11,727 nt of DNA from an uncultured Phycisphaerae bacterium (lineage in GTDB: Bacteria > Planctomycetota > Phycisphaerae > Sedimentisphaerales > Anaerohalosphaeraceae): contig CALKKA010000021.1 in the NCBI GenBank assembly GCA_937995495.1, positions 1 through 11,727 of the forward strand, read 5' to 3'. The notes below the pieces were generated by a model that saw nothing but the letters and a program-made list of their open reading frames with translations, had not been told where the DNA came from and searched no databases. The position numbers were made by a program, and so were the translations under genes. This document shows positions 5,886 to 11,727 of this stretch, one piece after another. Positions within the stretch are counted from its first letter, which is position 1, and each line of letters begins with the position of its first letter.

Positions 5886-7243
5886 CTGAATGCTCCCTTC
5901 ACTTTTGAGTCACCGAAACCTTCGTAGTTACGCATGATCAGATTCGCCTCGATCCGCTGGACCAAGTCGAGAGACACGCTCACCACGATCAGCAAACCCG
6001 TTCCACCCAAAAAGGATGCCACAGCAAACGGTACGCCCAGCAACTGTGTCACCAGGCTGGGGACAACCGCAATAATCGATAAGAATGCAGCACCAAAGAA
6101 AGTAATCCGAACCATCACGGTTTCAAGATATTCTGCGGTACGATGACCCGGACGCAAACCCGGAATGAAACTGCCACGATCGCGAAGATTCTTGGCCATA
6201 TCTTTGGGCTGGAACTGAACCGTAGTCCAGAAATAAGCAAACAAGAAGATCATCACAACAAATACAACGCTGTAAGTAAACGCGGTCGGCCGAAAGGCCT
6301 CAGAGAAAAGACTCAGCACTGTTGAATTGGCCAGGGCGGGAATCTTTTCAAGTTGCTGTAGAACGATCGGCGGAAACATCATCAAACTGGATGCAAAGAT
6401 GATCGGCATCACACCCCCATGATTCACACGCAACGGCAAGTAATGTCGGGCTCCACCATACATCCGGTGGCCACGCATCTGCTTAGCCTGCTGGATTGGA
6501 ATCCGGCGTTGGCCCTGTGTGATCAAGATCGCTCCGGCAATAACAAAAACAAATGCGGCGATCAGAAAAACGATTGTTCCCATGCCGAATTGTCCCGGCT
6601 CAACGCCGACTTTAAGTTTTGTATTCTGCAAGATTTGCATGACGGCCCACGGCATGCGTGACAGGATACCGGCCATGATGATCAAGCTGATGCCGTTACC
6701 CATCCCGTACTCATCGATCTGCTCACCCAGCCACATCAAAAAGAGGGTTCCGGCAGTCATGCCCACCACACCCATCACAATTGCATGAACCTGCATCCCA
6801 GGATAAACATACCCTTCACCACTGGCAAACATCTTCATATACATCAGCGACTGGACCAAACATAACGGCACCGTCAGATAGCGGGTATACTCCTGTATCT
6901 TTTTATGCCCCGTCTGCCCTTCCTGCCGCAACTTCTTCAAAGCCGGAAGAACTTCTCCCAACAGCATTAATATAATCGATGCCGAGATATACGGCATAAT
7001 ACCCAAACCAAACAAACTCGAACGCTGAAGGGTACCGCCGGTAAACATCTGCATATAATCCGCAGCCCGACCCAACGGCGAATCTGTATCCCGGTCGTCA
7101 GAAACCTTCTGTATCTGCTCAGCATTAAAACCGGGAACCGAGATAAAAAACCCCACCCTGTAAATACATAACAGCGCAACGGTAAACAGGATCTTGTTCC
7201 TTAGATCCGGCACCTTAAATATGTTTACAAATGTTCCAAGCAT
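5882..7243 (-). CDS. secY: Protein translocase channel subunit SecY
   Basis: SecY is the integral membrane pore of the SecYEG translocon, exporting unfolded proteins and inserting membrane proteins. The 453-residue protein has the expected ten hydrophobic segments. The first begins after FKVPDLRNKILFTV, residue 12 onward; the plug-containing loop includes the short MQMFTGGTLQRSSLFGLGIM around 63-82. The cytoplasmic loop before the seventh segment has the family motif HYLPLRVNHGGVMPIIFA near 266-283, and the C-terminus ends with the usual NLIMRNYEGF tail. The start at ATG 7243 has AAGGAAGAG five bases upstream. It follows rplO by 24 bases and overlaps adk, as in typical spc operons. secE and secG are not in the window. 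Confidence 0.98.
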   Translation of the reverse strand: MLGTFVNIFKVPDLRNKILFTVALLCIYRVGFFISVPGFNAEQIQKVSDDRDTDSPLGRAADYMQMFTGGTLQRSSLFGLGIMPYISASIILMLLGEVLPALKKLRQEGQTGHKKIQEYTRYLTVPLCLVQSLMYMKMFASGEGYVYPGMQVHAIVMGVVGMTAGTLFLMWLGEQIDEYGMGNGISLIIMAGILSRMPWAVMQILQNTKLKVGVEPGQFGMGTIVFLIAAFVFVIAGAILITQGQRRIPIQQAKQMRGHRMYGGARHYLPLRVNHGGVMPIIFASSLMMFPPIVLQQLEKIPALANSTVLSLFSEAFRPTAFTYSVVFVVMIFLFAYFWTTVQFQPKDMAKNLRDRGSFIPGLRPGHRTAEYLETVMVRITFFGAAFLSIIAVVPSLVTQLLGVPFAVASFLGGTGLLIVVSVSLDLVQRIEANLIMRNYEGFGDSKVKGAFR

Positions 7244-7267
7244 TGTTTCTCTTCCTTAAGCTATGCC

Positions 7268-7717
7268 TTAAGCGACAATCTTTGCTGAACCGCCGCAACT
7301 GGAAATTTTTTCCTGAGCGCTTTTGCTGAACTTATGAGCTGATACGTCCAACTTTTTTGTCAATTCACCATCGCCGAGGATCTTGACTTTACTGTCGGCC
7401 GAATCAACCAAGCCAGCGCCTACGAGTTCATTGAGTCCCACCTCGGTCCCATCACTGAAAAGACGGTCCAACTGAGAGACATTGACAACCTCATAACGCA
7501 TTGCAAATTGTGCGTTGTTAAATCCTCGTTTGGGCAACCTTCTAAACAGCGGCATCTGACCCCCTTCATAAGCCAGGTGCGTAGACGAACCCGCACGACT
7601 GCCGTAGCCCTTGTGGCCTCGGCCACAGGTTTTTCCGTTGCCCGATCCTCTGCCGCGCCCGACACGGTTGCGTTTCGGGTCTGAACCGACGATTGCTGTA
7701 ATTTCATTGCTTAACAT
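7268..7717 (-). CDS. rplO: Large-subunit ribosomal protein L15 (uL15)
   Basis: uL15 extends a long basic arm into 23S rRNA and helps late 50S assembly. The 149-residue protein shows the N-terminal Gly/Arg-rich arm: RNRVGRGRGSGNGKTCGRGH near 17-36, then GYGSRAGSS; the segment EGGQMPLFRRLPKRGF (51-66) is diagnostic. The C-terminal globular part ends with the Ser/Lys-rich stretch typical of the family. The ATG at 7717 has a near-ideal ribosome site, AAGGTGGTGA, seven bases upstream; it is built from the last codons and the TGA stop of rpsE, a clear coupling arrangement. In many bacteria rpmD separates these two genes; here the seven-base gap leaves no room for it. Confidence 0.97.
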   Translation of the reverse strand: MLSNEITAIVGSDPKRNRVGRGRGSGNGKTCGRGHKGYGSRAGSSTHLAYEGGQMPLFRRLPKRGFNNAQFAMRYEVVNVSQLDRLFSDGTEVGLNELVGAGLVDSADSKVKILGDGELTKKLDVSAHKFSKSAQEKISSCGGSAKIVA

Positions 7718-7724
7718 ATCGCTA

Positions 7725-8240
7725 TCACCACCTTTTTTCGACTTCGATCTCTACTCCACGTAGAGCTTCGACGGTTTCTTTATCACGAAGTTTTATTAGG
7801 CCGTCCATAACGGCTTTCACCACATTCTTTGCCGAACGGCTGCCATTCACTTTGGTCAATGCGTTGCGAACACCCGCATACTCCAGGATCGAACGTGTGG
7901 TCGAACCGGCGATCACCCCCGTACCCGGGCTGGCCGGCAACAGCGTTACCTGTGTTGCGCGAGACTTGCCGATAACCGGATGCGGCAGTGTGCCGTCCAC
8001 GACCGGAATCTGCTGCAGGTTCTTCTTGGCGTCCTTTACGGCTTTTTCTACAGCCGGCGGCACTTCGTTCGCCTTCCCGTAACCAAAGCCAACCGTCCCA
8101 TTGCGATCTCCCACAACCACTAATGCGGAAAAGCTGAAACGACGACCCCCCTTAACGACCTTGGCGTTACGGAAAATCTTAACGACCGTATCCTCGAGCG
8201 GTTGTTCCGTTTGAATGTCTGTTCTGATTTCTTCAGCCAA
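7725..8240 (-). CDS. rpsE: Small-subunit ribosomal protein S5 (uS5), TTG start
   Basis: uS5 lies at the 30S mRNA entry channel near the decoding site and influences fidelity. The 171-residue protein contains the double-stranded-RNA-binding-like N domain with VKIFRNAKVVKGGRRFSFSA (20-39) and VGFGYGKANEVPPAVEKA, and a C domain with the GTGVIAG...ILEYAGV...SRSAKNVVKA signature. The first codon is TTG at 8240; GGAG stands seven bases upstream and no ATG gives a complete family N-terminus, so I accept TTG. It follows rplR by 38 bases. The final codons (AGG TGG TGA) also form the ribosome site for rplO. Confidence 0.97.
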   Translation of the reverse strand: MAEEIRTDIQTEQPLEDTVVKIFRNAKVVKGGRRFSFSALVVVGDRNGTVGFGYGKANEVPPAVEKAVKDAKKNLQQIPVVDGTLPHPVIGKSRATQVTLLPASPGTGVIAGSTTRSILEYAGVRNALTKVNGSRSAKNVVKAVMDGLIKLRDKETVEALRGVEIEVEKRW

Positions 8241-8278
8241 CTTATATCTCCGATTCTATCGTTTTCGATTCGTTCCCT

Positions 8279-8644
8279 TTAGAAAGCCAGTCCGGCCTCA
8301 CGCGCTGCATCGGCCAGCGCTTTAACCCGACCGTGAAACTTGTAACTGTTGCGATCAAAACAAACCGCCTTGATCCCCACTTCCATCGCCTGCTTGGCAA
8401 TGGCCGTGCCCACTGTTTTCGCAGCATCTTTGTTGCCGCCATAAGAAACGCCATCACGCAACGCCTTGGCCCGTGTACTCGAGGAGGCCAGCGTAACACC
8501 GGCCAGGTCATCGATAACCTGAGCATAAATATGCCGACCGGAACGGAAGACAACCAACCGCGGACGATCCGGGGTTCCGAATATTTTGCGTCGAGAACGC
8601 CAATTGCGTCGCTGCCGCGCCTTTATGATCTTTTCTTTTTGCAT
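8279..8644 (-). CDS. rplR: Large-subunit ribosomal protein L18 (uL18)
   Basis: uL18 binds 5S rRNA and, with L5, joins it to the central protuberance. I take the ATG at 8644, giving 121 residues and the usual basic start MQKEKIIKARQRRNWRSRRK; AAGGA lies 10 bases upstream. The frame stays open for 20 more codons to 8704, but those residues do not resemble L18 and would exceed the family length of about 115-122. Family features follow: RPRLVVFRSGRHIYAQVIDD (27-46), the TLASSST strand, and the C-terminal FDRNSYKFHGRVKALADAAR with REAGLAF. With this start the gap to rplF is 73 bases. Position between rplF and rpsE is standard. Confidence 0.96.
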   Translation of the reverse strand: MQKEKIIKARQRRNWRSRRKIFGTPDRPRLVVFRSGRHIYAQVIDDLAGVTLASSSTRAKALRDGVSYGGNKDAAKTVGTAIAKQAMEVGIKAVCFDRNSYKFHGRVKALADAAREAGLAF

Positions 8645-8717
8645 CGTTACCAAATCCTTATTATTATTCACAACCGTGCCACATCGCTGTCGCAACCCGG
8701 CCATTCAATCTTCTTAA

Positions 8718-9284
8718 TTAAGCGCCTAAGGCCTTGCCCACCTTACGAATGACGTGCTCGTCAGCGTATCGAATTCCCTTGCCCTGATACGGCTCAGGCG
8801 GACGCACCTTACGAACCTCTGCAGCAAACTGTCCCAGTTCCTGCTTGTTGGGTCCGGACAGGGTAAACAGCGCCGGGACATCATTACCACGCGTTGCGGG
8901 TGTCTTAATTTCAACCGTAACGCTCTTGGGCACTTTCAATTCTACCGGATGGCAAAAGCCAACATTCAGTACAACCTTGCCCCCTTGCTCTTTAATATTG
9001 TAGCCGGTCCCAAAAATCTGCATCGGCTTGGAAAAGCCCTGGGTCACCCCAACCACCACATTGTTCAACAGGGCCCGTGCCGTGCCGTGCAATGCCCTCT
9101 TCCGGCTGTTTGCCTCATCAGAGTTTGATACAACGATCTGATTATCCTCGACTTTGACATCGATCTCAGGATGTGTATCCAGTTCAAGGGTTCCCTTGGG
9201 GCCGGTGACCTTAAAGTGCTGGCCCTTCTGTTCAACCTTAACGCCGCTTGGCACCGCAATTGCTTTTTTTCCTATACGACTCAT
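8718..9284 (-). CDS. rplF: Large-subunit ribosomal protein L6 (uL6)
   Basis: uL6 sits near the sarcin-ricin loop at the base of the stalk. The 188-residue protein has the family's two related domains: the first with SRIGKKAIAVPSGVKVE and GPKGTLELD, the second with GTGYNIKEQGGKVVLNVGF and the C-terminal signature PPEPYQGKGIRYADE (about 162-176). The usual lysine in PYKGKGIRY is glutamine here, a minor change. It is about ten residues longer than the E. coli protein. The ATG at 9284 follows the rpsH stop by one base, and its ribosome site GGTGAG is inside rpsH, so the two genes are translationally coupled. Confidence 0.98.
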   Translation of the reverse strand: MSRIGKKAIAVPSGVKVEQKGQHFKVTGPKGTLELDTHPEIDVKVEDNQIVVSNSDEANSRKRALHGTARALLNNVVVGVTQGFSKPMQIFGTGYNIKEQGGKVVLNVGFCHPVELKVPKSVTVEIKTPATRGNDVPALFTLSGPNKQELGQFAAEVRKVRPPEPYQGKGIRYADEHVIRKVGKALGA

Positions 9285-9285
9285 A

Positions 9286-9684
9286 TTAGCTCACCGTACA
9301 AATCAGTTCTCCGCCGACATTATCCTGTCGACATTTTCTATCACTTATCACGCCCTGGCTGGTCGAAACGATCGCGATACCCAGTCCACCCATCACACGC
9401 GGCAGGTCCTCTTTGCCGTTATAAACGCGGCACCCCGGTTTGCTGACACGGGTAATGGTATTAATGACCGGATCGCCTTCCGGAGTGTACTTCAACTCAA
9501 CACGGATCAATCCCTGTTTGCCGTCATCGATACGGTCATAACCCAGAATGTATCCCTCGTCCTTTAGGACCTGGGCCACACCCTGACAGACCTTACTCGC
9601 TTTGACGTTCACGGTCTCTCGTCCAACACGCGAGGCATTTCGTATTCTTGTCAGCATATCCGCAATGGGATCACTTAAACTCAT
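9286..9684 (-). CDS. rpsH: Small-subunit ribosomal protein S8 (uS8)
   Basis: uS8 binds the central domain of 16S rRNA early in 30S assembly and in E. coli represses the spc operon. The 132-residue protein begins with the diagnostic SDPIADMLTRIRNASRVGRE and ends with the signature GGLGIAIVSTSQGVISDRKC followed by GGELICTVS. The start at ATG 9684 has GGAG nine bases upstream. It lies 45 bases after rpsN and touches rplF. I could not identify a convincing S8-type helix in the leader of rplE, so autoregulation is neither supported nor excluded. Confidence 0.98.
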   Translation of the reverse strand: MSLSDPIADMLTRIRNASRVGRETVNVKASKVCQGVAQVLKDEGYILGYDRIDDGKQGLIRVELKYTPEGDPVINTITRVSKPGCRVYNGKEDLPRVMGGLGIAIVSTSQGVISDRKCRQDNVGGELICTVS

Positions 9685-9729
9685 TCAACTGGCTCCACTA
9701 ATTCTTTATCTTCGTTTTGGCTCTTTTGA

Positions 9730-9915
9730 TTACCAACTTGCCTTTTTGACACCCGGAATCTTGCCTTCGTTGGCCATCGTGCGGAAGCAAATCCGGCACA
9801 CCTTAAACTTACGATATACCGCACGGGCACGCCCGCAAATCTCACATCGGGTATAACCGCGACTTTTGAATTTCGGTTCTTTACGGGCTTTATTTTCAAG
9901 TGCCGATGTTGACAT
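9730..9915 (-). CDS. rpsN: Small-subunit ribosomal protein S14 (uS14), short zinc-binding type
   Basis: uS14 binds late in the 30S head near S3 and S10. With 61 residues it is the short type (sometimes named rpsZ) rather than the roughly 100-residue zinc-free type of E. coli. Its zinc ribbon is complete: C24-x2-C27-x12-C40-x2-C43, in RCEICGR and VCRICFR. The tail KIPGVKKASW is a strong family marker. The start at ATG 9915 has GGAG seven bases upstream. An overlapping 80-codon frame on the same strand is a shadow. Placed between rplE (16-base gap) and rpsH, as usual. Confidence 0.98.
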   Translation of the reverse strand: MSTSALENKARKEPKFKSRGYTRCEICGRARAVYRKFKVCRICFRTMANEGKIPGVKKASW

Positions 9916-9931
9916 TCACTCACTCCAAAAA

Positions 9932-10483
9932 CTAGTCTTTATCCGTCGTTTTAAAAGGCATCCCGAACAACTTCAGCATTTCAAAGGCTTCAGCGTCCGT
10001 GTTTGCCGTCGTTACAAATGTTATATTCATCCCCTGCTGGGTTTCGATCCGAGACGGATCAATTTCCGGAAAAGCACTTTGCTCTTCCATGCCCATCGAG
10101 TAATTACCGCGCCCGTCGAACCCCTTCGGATTCAGACCCCGAAAGTCCTTCACACGTGGAATCGCCAAATTGATCAGTCGATCCAGAAACTCATACATTC
10201 GCTCTTTGCGAAGTGTGACCTTCAGGCCGGTCTTGTCGCCCTGACGAACCTTAAAATTTGATACACTTCTCTTGGCCAGGCAAACCAAGGGCTTCTGGCC
10301 GGTAATGACCGTCATATCCTTGAAGGCATTGTCCATGAACTTTTTGTCCTGAACGGCCTTGCCAACGCCCATCGAAACGACAATCTTTTCCAACTTCGGA
10401 ATCGCCATCGAGCTTCTATAGGCAAACTTCTCTCGAAGATCCGTGCTAATTTTGCTTTTATATAAATCTTTTAAGCGAGTCAT
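9932..10483 (-). CDS. rplE: Large-subunit ribosomal protein L5 (uL5)
   Basis: uL5 binds 5S rRNA at the central protuberance and contacts P-site tRNA. The 183-residue protein is of standard length (about 179). It shows AIPKLEKIVVSMGVGKAVQD (27-46), the VTGQKP-equivalent VITGQKPLVCLAKRSVSNFK region, RKERMYEFLDRLINLAIPRV and the glycine-rich FRGLNPKGFDGRGNYSMGM segment followed by E-Q-S-A-F-P-E-I. The C-terminus ends AFEMLKLFGMPF. An AAGG precedes the ATG at 10483. It follows rplX by 29 bases in the standard spc order. Confidence 0.98.
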   Translation of the reverse strand: MTRLKDLYKSKISTDLREKFAYRSSMAIPKLEKIVVSMGVGKAVQDKKFMDNAFKDMTVITGQKPLVCLAKRSVSNFKVRQGDKTGLKVTLRKERMYEFLDRLINLAIPRVKDFRGLNPKGFDGRGNYSMGMEEQSAFPEIDPSRIETQQGMNITFVTTANTDAEAFEMLKLFGMPFKTTDKD

Positions 10484-10512
10484 CTTTAACCTTTATCCTT
10501 CGACTCAAATCT

Positions 10513-10851
10513 CTATTTCTTTGCTGCCTTCGTAACCACACCGATCTCGGTGCCGTCGGTAGCAACGCGTTTCTTATTTCCTTTTGCATCCGTATCAAAA
10601 CGAACACGGCTGCCATTGGAGCTTTTGGGGTTGACCGGCTGAACATTGCTGATGTGAATCGGCCGTTCAATCCGAATCCGCCCGCCCTGCGGGTTTTTCT
10701 GCGTCGGACGCACATGCTTATGCGCCAGATTGACGCCTTCTACCAGAACGCGATCCTTTTCAGGAATGACCCGCATGACCTTACCGGTCGCGCCTTTATT
10801 TACGCCGGTCTTAATTTCTACCGTATCGCCTTTTTTTACATGTCTTGCCAT
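10513..10851 (-). CDS. rplX: Large-subunit ribosomal protein L24 (uL24)
   Basis: uL24 is an assembly initiator of the 50S subunit and binds domain I of 23S rRNA. The 112-residue protein carries a KOW motif near the N-terminus (KKGDTVEIKTGVNKGATGKV, 6-25) followed by the strand DRVLVEGVNLAHKHVRP and the segment PQGGRIRIERPIHISNV. It is a little longer than the E. coli protein. The ATG at 10851 has GAGGAA three to seven bases upstream. It follows rplN by 32 bases and precedes rplE, as in nearly all spc operons. Confidence 0.98.
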   Translation of the reverse strand: MARHVKKGDTVEIKTGVNKGATGKVMRVIPEKDRVLVEGVNLAHKHVRPTQKNPQGGRIRIERPIHISNVQPVNPKSSNGSRVRFDTDAKGNKKRVATDGTEIGVVTKAAKK

Positions 10852-10883
10852 TTTGTTCCTCTTTTACGCTATTGTGACAGACT

Positions 10884-11273
10884 CTATACCACTTCACTGG
10901 CCAAAGAGACGATCTTCATGAAATTCTTTTCACGCAGTTCGCGCGCCACAGCACCGAAGATGCGAGTCCCAACCGGGTTCTTGTTCTCATCGATCATCAC
11001 AGCGGCATTGCTGTCAAATCGAACATAACTGCCGTCCGGGCGACGAATCGGATACTTGGTCCGAACAATGACGCACCGATGCACTTTCTTATTGTCCAAC
11101 GGACAATTCGGGAGATTCTTTTTAATCGCAACACAGATGACATCGCCAACGCCTGCGGTCGGACGCGTATACTTCCCTTTTCTGGATGCGCACTTACCCA
11201 GCACTTTGATGCACTGTGCCGTTTTAACGCCGCTGTTATCAGCGATTTCCAACATGGTTTCTTGTTGAATCAA
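10884..11273 (-). CDS. rplN: Large-subunit ribosomal protein L14 (uL14), TTG start
   Basis: uL14 is at the subunit interface, contributes to an intersubunit bridge and is the docking point of ribosome-silencing factor RsfS. The 129-residue protein starts (M)IQQETMLEIADNSGVK, the universal L14 opening, which requires a TTG codon at 11273; AAGGG is seven bases upstream. The ATG seven codons later would remove this conserved opening and is rejected. Other markers: GVGDVICVAIKKNLPN (about 42-57), VIVRTKYPIRRPDGSYVRFD, and GTRIFGAVARELREKNFMKI at the end. It is about seven residues longer than the 122-residue norm, with the extra residues in the middle of the protein. First gene of the spc cluster proper, 11 bases after rpsQ. 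Confidence 0.97.
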   Translation of the reverse strand: MIQQETMLEIADNSGVKTAQCIKVLGKCASRKGKYTRPTAGVGDVICVAIKKNLPNCPLDNKKVHRCVIVRTKYPIRRPDGSYVRFDSNAAVMIDENKNPVGTRIFGAVARELREKNFMKIVSLASEVV

Positions 11274-11284
11274 TGGTCTGCCCT

Positions 11285-11548
11285 TTATTCAGTGACTGCT
11301 TTTTTCAATACTTTCACCAGCCGCCAGTTTTTCGATTTACTAATCGGCCTGCATTCAGATATTTCCACCCGATCGCCAACGCTCGCCTGATTTTGGGGGT
11401 CATGGACGCCCAGTTTCGTGCGGCGGCGAATATATTTCCCATAACGGGGGTGTTTTACTTTGTAGTCAATCTGACAGACAACACTCTTGTCACCGCTTTT
11501 ACTGACGACAACAGCATTCTTATTTTTTTTGACGTTTTGTGTTTCCAT
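11285..11548 (-). CDS. rpsQ: Small-subunit ribosomal protein S17 (uS17)
   Basis: uS17 is a primary 16S rRNA binder in the body of the 30S subunit. The 87-residue protein is a single OB fold of normal length. It shows the family strand GDKSVVCQIDYKVKHPRYGK (19-38), then RRTKLGVHDP where the family has the conserved H-D-P/E turn, and VGDRVEISECRPISKSKNWR (57-76), the diagnostic C-terminal motif. The start at ATG 11548 lies four bases after the rpmC stop, so rpmC and rpsQ are probably coupled. rpmC-rpsQ is the end of the S10 cluster, which here runs straight into the spc cluster. Confidence 0.97.
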   Translation of the reverse strand: METQNVKKNKNAVVVSKSGDKSVVCQIDYKVKHPRYGKYIRRRTKLGVHDPQNQASVGDRVEISECRPISKSKNWRLVKVLKKAVTE

Positions 11549-11552
11549 GCCT

Positions 11553-11727
11553 TTATTGGCCCTTTATCTGTTCTTGCCTGATAATGGTTTTGATCCGCGC
11601 GATATCGCGTCGAACATTTCGAATCGCATGAAGGTTTTCCAGATTTTCTGTTACGGCCTGACTGCGAAGATTGAAAAGGTGCTTCTTCATATCATCGAGT
11701 TTTTCCTGCCGTTCATCCGGCCTCATG
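11553..11727 (-). CDS. rpmC: Large-subunit ribosomal protein L29 (uL29), N-terminus cut by window edge
   Basis: uL29 lies at the nascent-chain tunnel exit beside L23 and helps dock signal recognition particle and trigger factor. At least 57 residues are visible, ending at TAA 11553: an amphipathic helix with EKLDDMKKHLFNLRSQAV, then the family signature ENLHAIRNVRRDIARIKTII. The ATG at 11726-11724 is in frame, but it aligns with an internal Met of the family (the REM-x-PDE position), so the real start is probably a few codons upstream, outside the window. Four bases separate its stop from rpsQ. Its presence implies rplP and rpsC lie just beyond the right edge. Confidence 0.93.
   Translation of the reverse strand, partial: MRPDERQEKLDDMKKHLFNLRSQAVTENLENLHAIRNVRRDIARIKTIIRQEQIKGQ

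Noticed and set aside
8645..8704. 20-codon upstream extension of rplR
   Set aside because: Residues do not resemble L18, total length would exceed the family, and an ATG with a Shine-Dalgarno stands at 8644.
9681..9923. 80-codon minus-strand frame overlapping rpsN
   Set aside because: Out-of-frame shadow; the 61-codon frame has the complete zinc motif and C-terminal signature of S14.
11598..11609. 12-bp perfect palindrome CGCGATATCGCG
   Set aside because: It falls inside rpmC over the conserved RRDIAR codons and is explained by coding constraint.

Overview
The window is almost entirely one bacterial ribosomal-protein superoperon, read on the minus strand from right to left. The order of transcription is rpmC (cut by the window edge), rpsQ, rplN, rplX, rplE, rpsN, rpsH, rplF, rplR, rpsE, rplO, secY, adk, map, infA, rpmJ, rpsM, rpsK, rpsD, rpoA, rplQ. 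This is the classical spc cluster followed without a break by the alpha cluster. Every reading frame matches its family along its full length, and I see no frameshifts or pseudogenes. Two junctions are very tight (a 4-bp ATGA overlap of secY and adk, one base between rpsH and rplF), and the largest gap between ribosomal genes is about 109 bp, so one or a few long polycistronic mRNAs are likely.

The operon makes large- and small-subunit ribosomal proteins, initiation factor IF-1, the RNA polymerase alpha subunit, the SecY translocon channel, methionine aminopeptidase and a zinc-type adenylate kinase. rpmD (L30), which commonly sits between rpsE and rplO, is absent. S4, S14, L36 and adenylate kinase all keep their zinc-binding Cys/His ligands.

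Downstream of rplQ come a HIT-family (Hint-like) nucleotide hydrolase/transferase gene and then an initiator tRNA-Met gene on the same strand. After the tRNA there is a good intrinsic terminator, a tandem 12-bp repeat, and the first 60 codons of a protein resembling the N-terminal arm-binding region of tyrosine recombinases (phage/ICE integrases), running off the left edge. Positions 1 to about 346 therefore look like the start of a mobile element next to the 3' end of a tRNA gene, and the rest is core genome.

The taxon is not proven. Moderate GC content, absence of rpmD, the fused spc-alpha layout and the look of the proteins suggest a Planctomycetota-type bacterium, possibly Phycisphaerae; this is an impression from sequence resemblance only. 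I found no convincing undescribed system here. The part most worth following up is the integrase/tRNA junction at the left edge, whose cargo lies outside the window.
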